Shown here: positions 52,657 to 63,589 of the stretch, in pieces | Numbering within the stretch: the first letter of the stretch is position 1 | How the letters are laid out: every line of letters starts with the position of its first letter | Source: Amaurobius ferox | Taxonomy: Eukaryota > Arthropoda > Arachnida > Araneae > Amaurobiidae | NCBI GenBank assembly: GCA_951213105.1 | Contig: OX578150.1 | Coordinates: forward strand, 26,626,107-26,690,106 | Reading direction: 5' to 3' | DNA: 64,000 nucleotides | Notes under the pieces: model-generated | Told to the model about the DNA's origin: nothing | What the model saw: only the letters and a program-made list of their open reading frames with translations | Databases searched by the model: none | Translations under genes and position numbers: made by a program

Positions 52657-54475
52657 TTTACTTTCTCTGTATACATTGTATAATGTATAAGGAAATCGAA
52701 AATTGGAATTCGAGTTTTTAACAGAAAACACGTTTCAAGCGTCCCTAAACTTGAATCGAACGTTTTTACTTTCCTTATATACATAATGTATAAGGAAAGC
52801 ATTGTGATGGGTTCGAAAATTCGAATTCGAGTTTCCGACGGGGGAGCACGTTTCAAGTATCTCTGATCACTAATCAAACATTTGTGAGGTGATGTCTGTG
52901 TGTGTGTGTGTGAAAGTATGTGTGTGAGTGTCAGTGAGTCTGTGGAGACGATATCTCACGAACGAATGGAGCGATTCGAATGAAATTTCGTACAAAAATC
53001 CAAATCCGTGAATACTGGAAGTCTATTGTTTTTATACGTAATCGAATGTTCAGACCTCCCCCCACTAAATTTTCGAGTGAAATTTTGAAAAAGTCATCAA
53101 AAAATCAATACCTTTAATAAAGTTAAGCAAATACTTGTAAATATTTCTTATGCAATTTTTTCTTAGAAAACGATTGACATAAATTTTAGATTGCTAGCAT
53201 GAACCGTTCTCGAGATATTGCACATTTTAAAAATAAATTTATCAAAAAATCCCATAAATTAAATAAAATATATTAACTGTTGAGAAACATGTTCACTTTT
53301 CATATGTAATATTATGCGATATATTGGGTGACATCATTCTCGTGGATCTAGCTCGTTGCATTCATGAGAAAAGGTACTTTGAGTAATACTTTTGCATTTG
53401 AACGCCAATAATCATTTATATACTATAAGATAACTTATTTCTCCGTCCATAATGCTTGGCGAGACTTTAGCGACGAATTTGGAGGAATGTTGCCAACTTG
53501 GCGACTTTTTAAAATGTTGCCAAATTAACGAAAATCTTGCGAAATGGATAAAAATGTCGCTAAATCAATGAAAAGGACAACTGATTGACGAAAATTCAAT
53601 ATCTTGGAAAAAATATAAGTATCTTCTGGAAGTAAAACCTATTTTTTTTTACTGTAAAAGTAGTAAATTCATTGCATTATATAAGGAAAGTCATGTGTTG
53701 CCCACATCAGATTTTTAAGGTGATGTTTGTGTGTGTTAGTCTATGTGTTAGTGTGTGTTATGCGTGTGTCAGTGAGTTTGTGGAAGCGATATTTCACGAA
53801 CAAATGGAGAGTTTCGAATGAAATTTAGTACAAATATTACAACCGGTTAATATTAGAAGCCTATTTAATTTAAACACAATTGAATGGTAGAAACAATCCC
53901 TCCCCCCTTCATTTTCGAATAAAATTTTGAAAAAATCATTGAAAAATAATAATCCTTAATAATGTTACGCAAATTATCATTTCTTATGTAATTTTGCAGT
54001 ATAAAACGAATGTCATGCATTTTAGAAAGCTAGCATGAACTGTTTTCAAGATATTGCACATTTTTCTAATACATTTATCAAAAATATTATATAAATTTCA
54101 AAGGAGTATCAACTATTATGAAATGTGCCCAATTTTCATGAAATATTATGCGACAAATTTTCATGAAATATTATGCGACAAATTTGTTAGCATCGTTCTT
54201 TTGGACATAATTCGTTCCATTCACGAGAAAACATACTTGTGTAATAGTTTAACTTTTTTATGACCAAAAATTCACCAATAAGTTCTTCTCTCCGTTTCTG
54301 TGTAACGTTCGGTGATAAATTTGGCGAACTTGATGACTTTAGCGAAATATTGTCAACTTGGCGATATGTCGCAATAGATTAATAAAAATACAGTTGAAAT
54401 TGGAAAAAAATAACGCTAACCTAGCGAAAATGACACAAAACTGATGAATAAATTATTAAAATATTTTAATGTATG
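52657..54475 (-). mobile_element. HINE-A outer copy, split by another HINE-A
   Basis: A diverged copy: its hairpin side is 52657-52766 (TACTTTCTCTGTATACATTG ... GAATCGAACGTTTTT). It resumes at 53712 (AAGGTGATGTTTGTGTG) and continues to about 54475 through GGCGA-like motifs (54300-54400). Its TCTGATG end is lost. The intervening 52767-53711 is a younger HINE-A in the same orientation. Confidence 0.7.
52767..53711 (-). mobile_element. HINE-A inner copy (nested)
   Basis: Complete 945-bp copy: hairpin from 52767, TG microsatellite at 52895-52925, module at 53455-53550, CCCACATCAGA at 53711. It is bracketed by T residues of the older HINE-A that it interrupts. Confidence 0.8.
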
Positions 54476-54760
54476 AAGTATGTGGCTTATTGCGAATGCT
54501 ATCAATATTGATAATTTTCAATTTAAAGTTACGCAAAATATAAGTTAATTGGATACCTTAAAATAATTTTGCATGTTGTCATCCAGAAAAGCTCCCATGT
54601 ACAATTCAACGTTAAAAACATTGTGCCAAGGATATTATACATTATTACTTTCCCTGCAATACATGGTAATGTATAGGGAAAGTATTGGTATCATGTCGAA
54701 AATCGCAACTCGAGTTTCCGACGGATCTACACGTTTCGAGACCTCTAGAATACAAAAAAA

Positions 54761-55538
54761 TCTGATGTGGGCAGCACATGACTTTCCCTGCAGACTTATG
54801 TTAACGTTCTCTTTATTTTAATTAAATTTATTTCACTTTTAATTCAATTTTCGTTCTCATTCGGAAACCGGACTTATTTTCAAAGGAGGCGCAGAGAAAA
54901 TAAGGAAAACTAAAATATCTCGAGAACGGCTAGTCCTAGTGTAATGAGGTTGGTCTTATTATTTTCGTCGTTAAAAATTACGTATTAAACGAGCATTTAA
55001 TGGATATATTTGAGTATACCTAGTTCTTTAGTTTAGATTTGGACGATTTTTGCGGGCCATTTTGCAAAAAAAGGCAGGTCCTTTTTTTCCGAATCGTACC
55101 AAATTCTAATCAGCACCAGGAAAACCACAAGTGACTCATCTACCGATTTTTGTGAAATTCGGTCCATTAGTTTTTCAGTTAGAGTGGATACAAGCTTTTG
55201 CGGATCATTTCGCAAAAAAAGGCGGGTTCTTTTATTCCAAATCGTTCCCAAAACTAATCAGCACCAGACTCGCCCACAAGTGACTTACCTACCAAATTTT
55301 GTGAAATTCGGTAGATTAGTTTTTTAGTTAGAGCGGATACAAAATCTGCACAGACAGACAGACAGACACACAGACACACAGACAGACATACAGACACACA
55401 CACAGACGTCACGCTAAAAATGGTATTTTCGTATTCCAGAGGTCTCGAAACGTGTAGATCCGTCAAAAACTCGAGTTGCGATTTTCGGCATGATTCCAAT
55501 ACTTTCCCTATACATTACCATGTATTGCAGGGAAAGTA
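54761..55538 (+). mobile_element. HINE-B copy (first of an inserted tandem pair)
   Basis: Complete: TCTGATGTGGGCAGCACATG start, two internal blocks, CAGACACA microsatellite (55352-55408) and hairpin ending GGAAAGTA. Only four bases separate it from the next copy. Confidence 0.8.
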
Positions 55539-55542
55539 AAAA

Positions 55543-56305
55543 TCTGATGTGGGCAGCACATGACTTTCCCTGCAGACTTATATTCACGTTCTATTTATTT
55601 ATATTAAATTTAATTCATTTTTAATTCAATTTTCATTCTCATTTGAAAACTGGACTTATTTTCAAAAATGTAGGAAAAATAAGAAAAACTAAAATATCTC
55701 GAGAACGGCCAGTCCTAGTGTAATGGGGTTGGTCTTATTTTTTTCTTCGCTAAAAATTACGTATTAAACAAGCATTTAATGGCTATATTTGAGCATACGT
55801 AGTTCTTAAGTTTAGATTTTGAGGATTTTTGCAAAAAAAGGCAGTTATTTTTATTGGAATTATACCAAAATCTAATCAGCACCAGGGTGCCCTACAAGCG
55901 ACTTATCTACCAAATTTTGTGAAATTCGGTCCATTAGTTTTTTAGCAAGAGTGGATACAAGCTTTTGCGGGCCATTTCGCAAAAAAAGGCGGGTTCTTTT
56001 ATTCCGACTCGTACCCAAAACTAATCAGCACTAGCCCCGCCCACAAGTGACTTACTTACAAAATTTAGTGAAATTCGGTCCATTAGTTTTTTAGTTAGAG
56101 TGGATACAAAATCTGCACAGACAGACACACAGACAGACAGACACACAGACAGACACACAGACACACACACAGACGTCACGCTAAAAATGGTTTTTTCATA
56201 TTCTAGAGGTCTCGAAACGTGTAGATCCGTCGAAAACTCGAGTTGCGATTTTCGGCATGATTCCAATACTTTCCCTATACATTACCATGTATTGCAGGGA
56301 AAGTA
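55543..56305 (+). mobile_element. HINE-B copy (second of an inserted tandem pair)
   Basis: Complete copy in the same orientation as 54761-55538, with microsatellite at 56115-56173 and hairpin ending at 56305. The pair differs by scattered substitutions and by small deletions such as GCAAAAAAAGGCAGTT at about 55830, so it is not an assembly duplicate of the same copy. Confidence 0.8.
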
Positions 56306-56975
56306 AAAAATGATTTTTAGAGTGACGTCTCTGTGTGTGCCTCTCTGTATGTTTGTCTGTGTGTCTGTGCAGATTTTGTATATCCACTCTAATTAAAAAA
56401 CTAATTGACCGAATTTCACAAAATTTGGTAGGTTAGTCGCTTGTGGGCGAATCTGGTGCTGATTTGAATCTGGTTTTGGGTATGAATCGGGATAAAAGAA
56501 CCCGCCTTTTTTTGTGAAATGGTCCGCACAAGCCTTCATCCACTCTAGCTGAAAAACTAATGGACCGAATTTTACAAAATTCGGTTGATAAGTCGCTTGT
56601 GGGTCACACTGGTGCTGATTAGATTTTCGTGCGATTCGGAAAAAAATAACCTGCCTCTTTTTGGAAAATGGCCCGCAAATATCGCCAAAATTTAAAATGA
56701 AAAACTACGTATGCTCAATTATATCCATTAAATGCTTGTTTAATACGTAATGTTTAACGAAGAAAAGAATAAGATCAACCCCATTACACTAAGACGAGCC
56801 GTTCGCGAGATATTTTAATTTTTTAGTATTTTCTCTACGCCACCTTTGAAAATAAGTCCAGTCACCAAATGAGAACGAAAATTGAATTAAAAGTGAAATA
56901 AATTTTATTAAAATAAAGATAATGTGGATATAAGTCTGCAGGGAAAGTCATGTGCTGCCCACATCAGATTTTTTT

Positions 56976-57921
56976 TACTTTCCTTATATACAATAATGCA
57001 TAAGGAAAGTATTGTGACGGGGTCGAAAACTCGAATAGTTTTCGACGGGAGAGCACGTTTCAAGCATCGAATGAACACGACTCAGACGTTTCTGAGATGA
57101 TATCTGTGAATGCAAGTGTGTGTGTGTGTGTTTGTGAAAGTGTGTGTGTGTGTGTGTGTGTGTGTGTCAGTGAGTCTGTGGAGACGATAACTGACAAACG
57201 AATGGACCGATTCGAACGAAATTTGGTACAAAAATTACAATCCATAACACTGGAATCATATTGTTTTTATACGCAATCGAATGTTCAGAATCCCCTAAAT
57301 TTTCAAGTAAACTTTGAAAAAAATCACCAAAAAATAAAACATCTAATAAAGTTACGCAATTAGACATTTCTTACGTAATTTTTCATGAGAAAATGATTGA
57401 CATAAACTTTAGAACACTAGCATGAACCGTTCTCGCGATATTGCACATTTTTCAAAAAAATTATATAAAATAAAAAAAATATTTCCTATTGAGAAACATG
57501 TTCAATTTTCATATGTAATATCATGCACTAAATTTAGTGATATCATTCTCGTGGATTTAGCTCGTTCCATTCATGAAAAAAGATACTTTGAGTAATACTT
57601 TTGTATTTGAACTCTAATAGTCATTTATCTGCTATAATAATAAATTATGTCTCCGTCCATAACGCTTGGTGAGATTTTGCTACGAATTTGGCGGAATTTC
57701 GCCAATTTGGTGACTTTCTTAAATGTTACCAAATCCAAGAAAATCTCGCTAAATGGATAAAAATGACGCTAAATCAATGAAGATAACGAGTATTTGACGA
57801 AAGTTCAATATCTTGGAAAAAATATAAGTATATACTATAAGAATAACCTATTTTGTTTTTACTGTAAAAGTAGTAAATACATTGCATTATATAAGGAAAG
57901 CCATGTGCTGCCCACATCAGA
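56976..57921 (-). mobile_element. HINE-A copy
   Basis: Follows a HINE-B end after a T run. Hairpin from 56976, TG microsatellite 57115-57168, module 57665-57740, CCCACATCAGA ending 57921. A further diverged end, AGGGAAAGTTATATTCTGCCC, lies at 57961-57981. Confidence 0.8.
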
Positions 57922-57984
57922 TATTTTCACTGTGAAACAAATAAATGATATGTATTATATAGGGAAAGTTATATTCTGCCCACA

Positions 57985-58710
57985 TATGAATTTTTACTAA
58001 GCTATAACTTGTCAAATATTGCAGATAATTGCACCATTTGTTTGTTAGAATAGCTATTGTACAACGTAACTTTTTCTAAATTACGTTTTTTCTTTGAGAT
58101 CTATAAAATCTATACCCCCTATTTTTCTGAAAATCCCACCCTCCCACAAAAATTAAATTATAAGAAACAATCCCTTATTTAATTTTTAAACTTTCAAATC
58201 GGCAGTGTGTATCTAAAACCAATTGCCTAAACACGAAAAGAGAGATTAAATATCATCCTGTATGTATCGCATATTAATTCAGACAGTAATTTGAGAGAAT
58301 GTTTATATTAAAAATTAAAATTACGTTCTTCACTGGCCGATACATTCTATTCCTATTCCAATTCCTTTTGCATTGGGGGTCATAACAGACGATAATCAGG
58401 ATCCGAATGGAAGGGGTATTGTTTTGATTGGAAGATTGCCAATTATGGGAAGATAAATGAAGGTGTTATTTGTTGTTAATAGTGGAATGTTGCAGTCAAT
58501 CGCGGGGAAAGAGAGATAAAAGTGAGTCTCTTTCTACGATGCATCGTTGCTTGTATATCGTTGCTTGTGTGATTTCAGCAAACCAGGTCATTCAACTATT
58601 CATAAGATAATATGCATTGTATTACTCATAGTTAAATATTAGTTTGTTTATAAGCGTTGACTCTCAAGTTTATAACCCTTGTTGAACGCATACACACACT
58701 CCAAATCAAA
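57985..58710. other. Unassigned sequence
   Basis: No gene, RNA or recognised repeat is visible apart from the HINE end relic just before it. Confidence 0.5.
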
Positions 58711-59142
58711 AAATGTGCAATATCTCGAGAACGGTTCATACTAGCGTTCTAATATTTATGTCACAATCGTTTTCTAATGAAACATTACATAAGAAATGAC
58801 TACTTGCGTCACTTTATTAACGGTTTTGGTTTTTTGATGATTTTTCAAAATTTCACTCGAAAATTCATTGGGGATTCTAAACATTCGATTGCGTTTAAAC
58901 ACAATAAGCTTCCAGTATTCACGGATTGCAAATTTTGTGCCCAATTTCATTGGAATCGCTCCATTCGTTCGTCAGATATCTTCTCCATAGACTCGCTGAC
59001 ACACACACACATAACCTTAAAAACGTTTGATTCGTGTTTATGGATGCTTGAAACGTGGTCTCCCGTCAAAAACTCGAATTCGAATTTTCGACCCCATCAC
59101 AATACTTTCCTTATACATTATACTATATATACAAGGAAAGTA
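58711..59142 (+). mobile_element. HINE-A copy, 5' truncated
   Basis: Begins at AAAAATGTGCAATATCTCGAG in the middle of the family. It has an unusually short CA microsatellite (59000-59011) and a hairpin with an extra TATACTATATATACA core ending at 59142. Confidence 0.75.
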
Positions 59143-60457
59143 GAAAGTTTCTATATCGAAATTTTTAGAATAGTTTCATATCTGGAAGTAATTTACAGTG
59201 GCGTTGGCAAGTGAGGAGGTTAGGGGTCATTGGATTTACTTCCGCACTGCAACTAGCATGGGACTAAATGCCCGAGTAAGCACCAGACAAAGCAGGTCAA
59301 GCAGAAATTGGCTAGACGATAGAACCCAATAAGGTAGCGCCACCTAGTGTTACAAAAGGGAAGTAAAAAGAGAAAATAGGAAAACAAAGAAATATGAACT
59401 TGAGAAGTAAACAAGAAAAGTAAATAAAATGTAGAGTATATAAACTAAAAGCATAAAATAAGGGTGCAGCAGAAATTATATATGGTGATGTCATACAACA
59501 CAGAAATAGGGTGTCATTGTAAAATCATTAATAAGAATACTGTAATTTTTATTGATATATAAAGATTCAAACAAAACTAAATTAAAAACTGCATTTTTTT
59601 TTTAATAAATTAGGCAGAAGAAAAAAAAAAGCGACTTGTCATCCAGCAATGATTAGCGACTGAAGATTTAGTGATCTCTTTCTTGGTTCAGCACACAATT
59701 TTGAAGTTTGTTCAAGCGGTCCTTGGCAAAGTTGCGAGAATTCGTATTGGCAAGGAATTTGATAAATGGCTCCGAAGTTTAAATTGTGATCAAGGTCACT
59801 TGATTGTGCTTAAAGTAACGTAGATTACTTTTAATGAATTTACTTGAGAAATTAAACAAATCTTTCAACGACATTAGCGAATATCATTGGTTTTCAAATA
59901 AATTTCAAATAAATATTTACATTCTAAAACAGCTAACAGCCACTATATGTTTAAAATCAGATAAAAATTTCTAATCCATGCCCATAGAAGCGTGAATACT
60001 GTTTGCAAAGCTCTTCAAAGCCTTCAAATTCCCACTTACACTTCATTTCATCAAAGTGAGCATTTCTCCATTTTGGTTTACTAAAACTATTCATACGAAT
60101 TATCGCCAAAAAATATCCGTTGTCGCAAATCTGTTTGCGCTGTTGATTACAGTATTGTTTGCCTTTCTTTTATCCTCTGACATCAGAGATAAAGTCAAAT
60201 TGTCGTAATTAAAATTTCCCTTAAATCAAGTGCTCAAGATAAAATTTAAACAACTAAACTTTATCTTGAGAATAAAATAATTTTTTAGGGACTGGAATAT
60301 TTTTAATGAATAGACTTACACAAATGCATTTTGGGACATATAGTTAAATTAATTTAAAGTGTACATTTCGAATGACTGTAAAATCCCCAATATTTAATTA
60401 ATTTTTCAATTCCTTGCGGTTTATTTAAAGGAAATTCACGGCAAATATTCTTTAGAG
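59143..60457. other. Unassigned sequence
   Basis: No gene was recognised. It contains a CTCF-like motif at 59334-59351. The final 13 bp (ATATTCTTTAGAG, 60445-60457) are the left target duplication of the SINE that follows. Confidence 0.45.
59334..59351 (-). promoter_or_regulatory. CTCF-like binding motif (candidate)
   Basis: On the minus strand, ACACTAGGTGGCGCTA fits the CTCF core (YAGRKGGCRS) at every position of the core, including the AGGTGGCGC form described for Drosophila CTCF. Occupancy is unknown. Confidence 0.35.
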
Positions 60458-60643
60458 GCCGACGCGATGGCTGAGCAGTCAAGGCAAGCATTTCCTTGTG
60501 CTCGTTCGGCTGCCGGGTAGTGGGTTTGAGTCCCACCTGCAGGCATGGTTATTGTGTTGTTGGGTTAGTGTGTTCCGACCACATTGGTGCGGCGGGGCAA
60601 CGTTGTGTGATGGATAAATGGTTCACGATACTTCAGGTTGATT

Positions 60644-61379
60644 TGTTGTGAACGGGGCAGGTTATTGGGGGGGACATTTTTAAATTTTTGTTGGGCGGTT
60701 TTGAGTTGTTAAATTTGATGTAATATTTTAATGGAATTTTAGGTTTATTTAAATAATTTTGGGAGTGATGTTTATTTGTTTGGGAACATCGGTTTGGTGA
60801 ATTATGTTTTATGGTATTTGACTTATTATTCTTTTGTACACTATTTGTTGTATTTTATATACTTATCTTGTTATATGTGTTTCTACCGCCATTTCTTGCG
60901 GAGGTTTTTGTAGGCTGGTGTAACCGCCCTGGCCAGGCAACATTTTTTTAGAAAATAATAAACTTCTGTGGGTGTGGGTGAGTCGCCGTTCTTGGTGGCG
61001 CGTCTTGCCTGGTTGGTTGCTTTGCAGGCGGGTCTCTGGCCTGCTGGATGGGGGTCTCTGGCTTGCTGGATGGGGGTCTCTGGCTTGCTGGATGGGGGTC
61101 TCTGGCTTGCTGGATGGGGGTCTCTGGCTTGCTGGATGGGGGTATCTGGCTTTCTGGATGCCGTCTCCGTCGGCGTTCTTTTTCGGGACTGGAGGCGCTT
61201 CTGCTGTCCCCTTGGTGTCCCGGGCTGTGCGCTCGCTGCGTGGTGGAGTAGGCGGTTTCTTCTGTCCGTTGGGTTCGGGTTGCTTGGTGGCTTCCTTCGT
61301 GCTGGAAGGCATTTTCTCTTCCCGACCAGGGATTAATACCCTATAAACTCTAGGGTTAGGGCCCTAGGTCTGGGTTTGC
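60644..61379 (-). mobile_element. Retroposed segment inserted in the SINE
   Basis: Flanked by a 14-bp duplication ACTTCAGGTTGATT (60630-60643, 61380-61393). On the minus strand it starts GCAAACCCAGACCTAGGGCC and contains a 149-codon frame (61312-60863) beginning MPSSTKEATKQPEPNGQKK, rich in P, Q, K and S with a 22-residue repeat. It then becomes AT-rich and ends GTTCACAACA. The low-complexity frame could be the start of a LINE ORF1 or simply an open repeat; no domain is recognisable. A long target duplication implies LINE-type retroposition. Confidence 0.65.
61030..61160 (+). repeat. 22-bp G-rich minisatellite
   Basis: The unit GCTGGATGGGGGTCTCTGGC-TT (22 bp) is repeated about six times. It lies inside the retroposed segment. 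Because 22 is not a multiple of 3, all three frames are visited and all remain open, creating overlapping frames on both strands. Confidence 0.9.
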
Positions 61380-61428
61380 ACTTCAGGTTGATTGGCGAAT
61401 GTTCATTTGCAAGCAGTGGTACTGCTAG

Positions 61429-61430
<2 letters not shown>

Positions 61431-61508
<78 letters not shown>
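61431..61508. repeat. (TA)n microsatellite
   Basis: About 78 bp of uninterrupted AT repeat that forms the tail of the SINE at 60458. An isoleucine-tyrosine frame across it is spurious. Confidence 0.95.
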
Positions 61509-61511
<3 letters not shown>

Positions 61512-61619
61512 TTTAGAGTTTTGTTTCTCACCACAGGTTCCTGCCTAATAGCTGAAGAATGTACGATGTCAGATAGAAGATAATTTTGGTGAATATAAAT
61601 TTACCATACTATTATTTTA

Positions 61620-62235
61620 CTACACATTTATCCTTGAAGCCATCTAATTCCCAAGATCTGCTGTAAATAAAGATTAGATGATGGCTGCCATAGCTTTAGC
61701 ATCAAATTTCGAATAGAGGGGTTTCACCAAGTATTCCCACTTCAAATCCTTTTACCAATTCTGGTTCAAAAAATTTCATTTTATTTGAACCACCTATTTC
61801 TCAACATTGGTTATAGATAGAGCTTAAATGATGACTGTTATGGATTTATCATCAAATTCTGAAGAAGACAGAGTGGTTTATTAAAGATTTTCGCTTCCCC
61901 GCGCTTTTTTCACTTCTGGTTAAAAAAAAATTTCTTGTAATATATATTACTCAATTTAGGTTATAGATACAGCTTTGATAATGACAGACATAAATTTAGC
62001 ATTGAATTCTGGGGGGATGTGGGGGATTCACTAAGGATTTCCCCTTCTGATTTTTTTCTCACTTCCGATCCATGAAACTTCCTTGAAACATTTATCTCCC
62101 ATGATCGGCTACAGATACAGCTTAGATAATGACTGATATAGATTCAGCATAGGATTCTAGAGAAGGTATAGGGTTCTTATAGGATTCCCATTTCCGGTTT
62201 TGGAGATGTCACTTCTGGTTTTTCAACCAAGAAAA
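61620..62235 (+). repeat. ~150-bp satellite array, about four units
   Basis: Units contain GGTTATAGATACAGCTTAGA-TAATGACTG-type, TTTAGCATCAAATTCTG-type and CACTTCTGGTTCAAAAAATT-type blocks, spaced about 150 bp apart. It is the inverse of the array at 15900-18260. Units are considerably diverged. Confidence 0.65.
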
Positions 62236-62363
62236 CCGTATGATTTTACGAAATTTGTATGCTAAAGAGAATAATGTTAAACAATTCTGTCAAAATTTAA
62301 GTGTTCACACCATTTGCCATCATATGAAAGCTCCTTTATAAATTTCTTTATTGAAATAGAAAA

Positions 62364-62925
62364 TTTGATGTGAACAGAACATGATCTTCCCTACAAGAAA
62401 GCTTAAATTCATTTTTTTCTTCTTTTTTATACCTTATTGAATTGAGTCTAATTGCACAAAATGACACGTATATTTATTTGAAATTATATTAAATTATATA
62501 TATACAATTGTTAAACTTTTTTTTTTCATCTGGCGACTTATTGCATTATAAAGCCCCAGCTCGCAAATATTACCAAAGCTGGTCTGCGGCTCGCAAATAT
62601 TATCCCAAAAAATCAAATATCTTGAGAACGGGTTGACCTTACAGAAGTGAGGTTATTCTTTTTACCGATAAAAATTACGAACGAAACAACCACTTAATCC
62701 ATACAATTATCCATAATTAGTTTCATATTATAGATTTTGACAATTTTTGCGGAAAAAATAGAATTTGAAAAAATAGAACCTACATCTTTTGTTAAATGGC
62801 TCACAAAATTTGAAAAACAAAATTCAAATAAAACAATATACTTAAATGTATTCATAAAATGCTTGTTTTATACGTAATTTTCAATAGCAAAACAAATAAG
62901 ACCAATTTAGTTCTCTGTTTTATTT
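62364..62925 (+). mobile_element. Diverged HINE-B fragment with an inverted second half
   Basis: Starts TTTGATGTGAACAGAACATGATCTTCC (compare TCTGATGTGGGCAGCACATGACTTTCC) and follows family B to about 62780. From about 62800 to 62925 the sequence (AAATGGCTCACAAAAT ... TGCTTGTTTTATACGTAATT ... AATAAGACCAA) is the same family on the other strand. This is a fold-back arrangement or two fused fragments. Confidence 0.55.
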
Positions 62926-63011
62926 CAATGAGCTGTCGACGTTTTAATATGCAAAACTTTTCAAATCGTAAGGAAAATGTTTTAAACCAGCAAAATGGAT
63001 ATTATTTCAAA

Positions 63012-63560
63012 TCTATATATATAAAGAAGAAAATTATGTATGTATGTATGATCCAACATCACAAGAGAACGGCTGAACCGAATTTGATGAAATTTGGTGG
63101 GTAGTCTTGAAATAGCCCCACTTAAAATTTAGTCTATGTTTCGAGTTTCTAACACCAGGGGTTGTCGCGAAATTAATGACAAACGAAGCTTTCGTTTGTC
63201 TCATCATCAAGGGAGAACAGCTGCACCGAATTTAATGAAATTTTGTAGATAGCTTTGAAATACCCCCGTAAATTTAGTCCAAGTTTCGAGTTTCTAAGAC
63301 CAGGGGTTGTCGAGATATTAATGGTAAACGAAACTTTTTCCTAGGAGTTCTACTCTCTAACTCCATGGTGTCCAACGGAAAAGGTTGGAAATCGTTGGTT
63401 TAAAACGTGAAAGTCAATTAAATCTCTGAGTTTTGTGGGAGTTTATTGAACGTATTAGTCACTTTTGAAAATCGCAGGTTTGAACTATGAATTTAAATGG
63501 AAACTCTATCAGCATGGTTTATTTTTCACAGGCTTACTCAACAAGTGTTATTAATTTCAA
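63012..63560 (+). mobile_element. Helitron 5' end fragment
   Basis: A|TCTATATATATAAAGAAGAAAA followed by TGTATGTATG and two copies of the AAGRGAACRGCTGMACCGAA block matches 40088-40560 of the full Helitron. It stops at about 63560 (AACAAATAAATGAATATAAAAATAT), where a second 5' end begins. Confidence 0.75.
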
Positions 63561-63589
63561 TAACAAATAAATGAATATAAAAATATCTA

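Larger units (their letters stand above)
54656..56968 (-). mobile_element. HINE-B copy split by two tandem HINE-B copies
   Basis: Hairpin side 54656-54760 (to TCTAGAATACAAAAAAA), resuming at 56306 (AAAAATGATTTTTAGAGTGACG) and ending CCCACATCAGA at 56968. The interruption at the A-run of GAATACGAAAAAAC consists of two complete B copies of opposite orientation. Confidence 0.8.
60458..61505 (+). mobile_element. tRNA-derived SINE with (TA)n tail, split by another retroposon
   Basis: The head GACGCGATGGCTGAGCAGTC ... GTGGGTTTGAGTCCCAC has A-box-like TGGCTGAGCAG and B-box-like GGTTTGAGTCC, resembling a class II (Ser/Leu-type) tRNA. The body runs to 60643 and resumes at 61394 (GGCGAATGTTCATTTGC), ending in an ~80-bp TA tail. 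The 13-bp duplication ATATTCTTTAGAG (60445-60457, 61506-61518) frames the whole unit. This SINE differs from the family at 6.5-7.0 kb. Confidence 0.8.

Noticed and set aside
55254..56387. Matching short frames (MESCRKSQLEFSTDLHVSRPLEYE...) in several HINE-B copies as a conserved peptide
   Set aside because: Similarity is explained by the repeat itself. The frame runs into the CAGA/TGTC microsatellite and is broken in other copies.
60968..61346. Three plus-strand frames (LLDGGLWLAGWGS repeats) as membrane proteins
   Set aside because: They are translations of the 22-bp minisatellite in three frames of the non-template direction and have no start context or domain.
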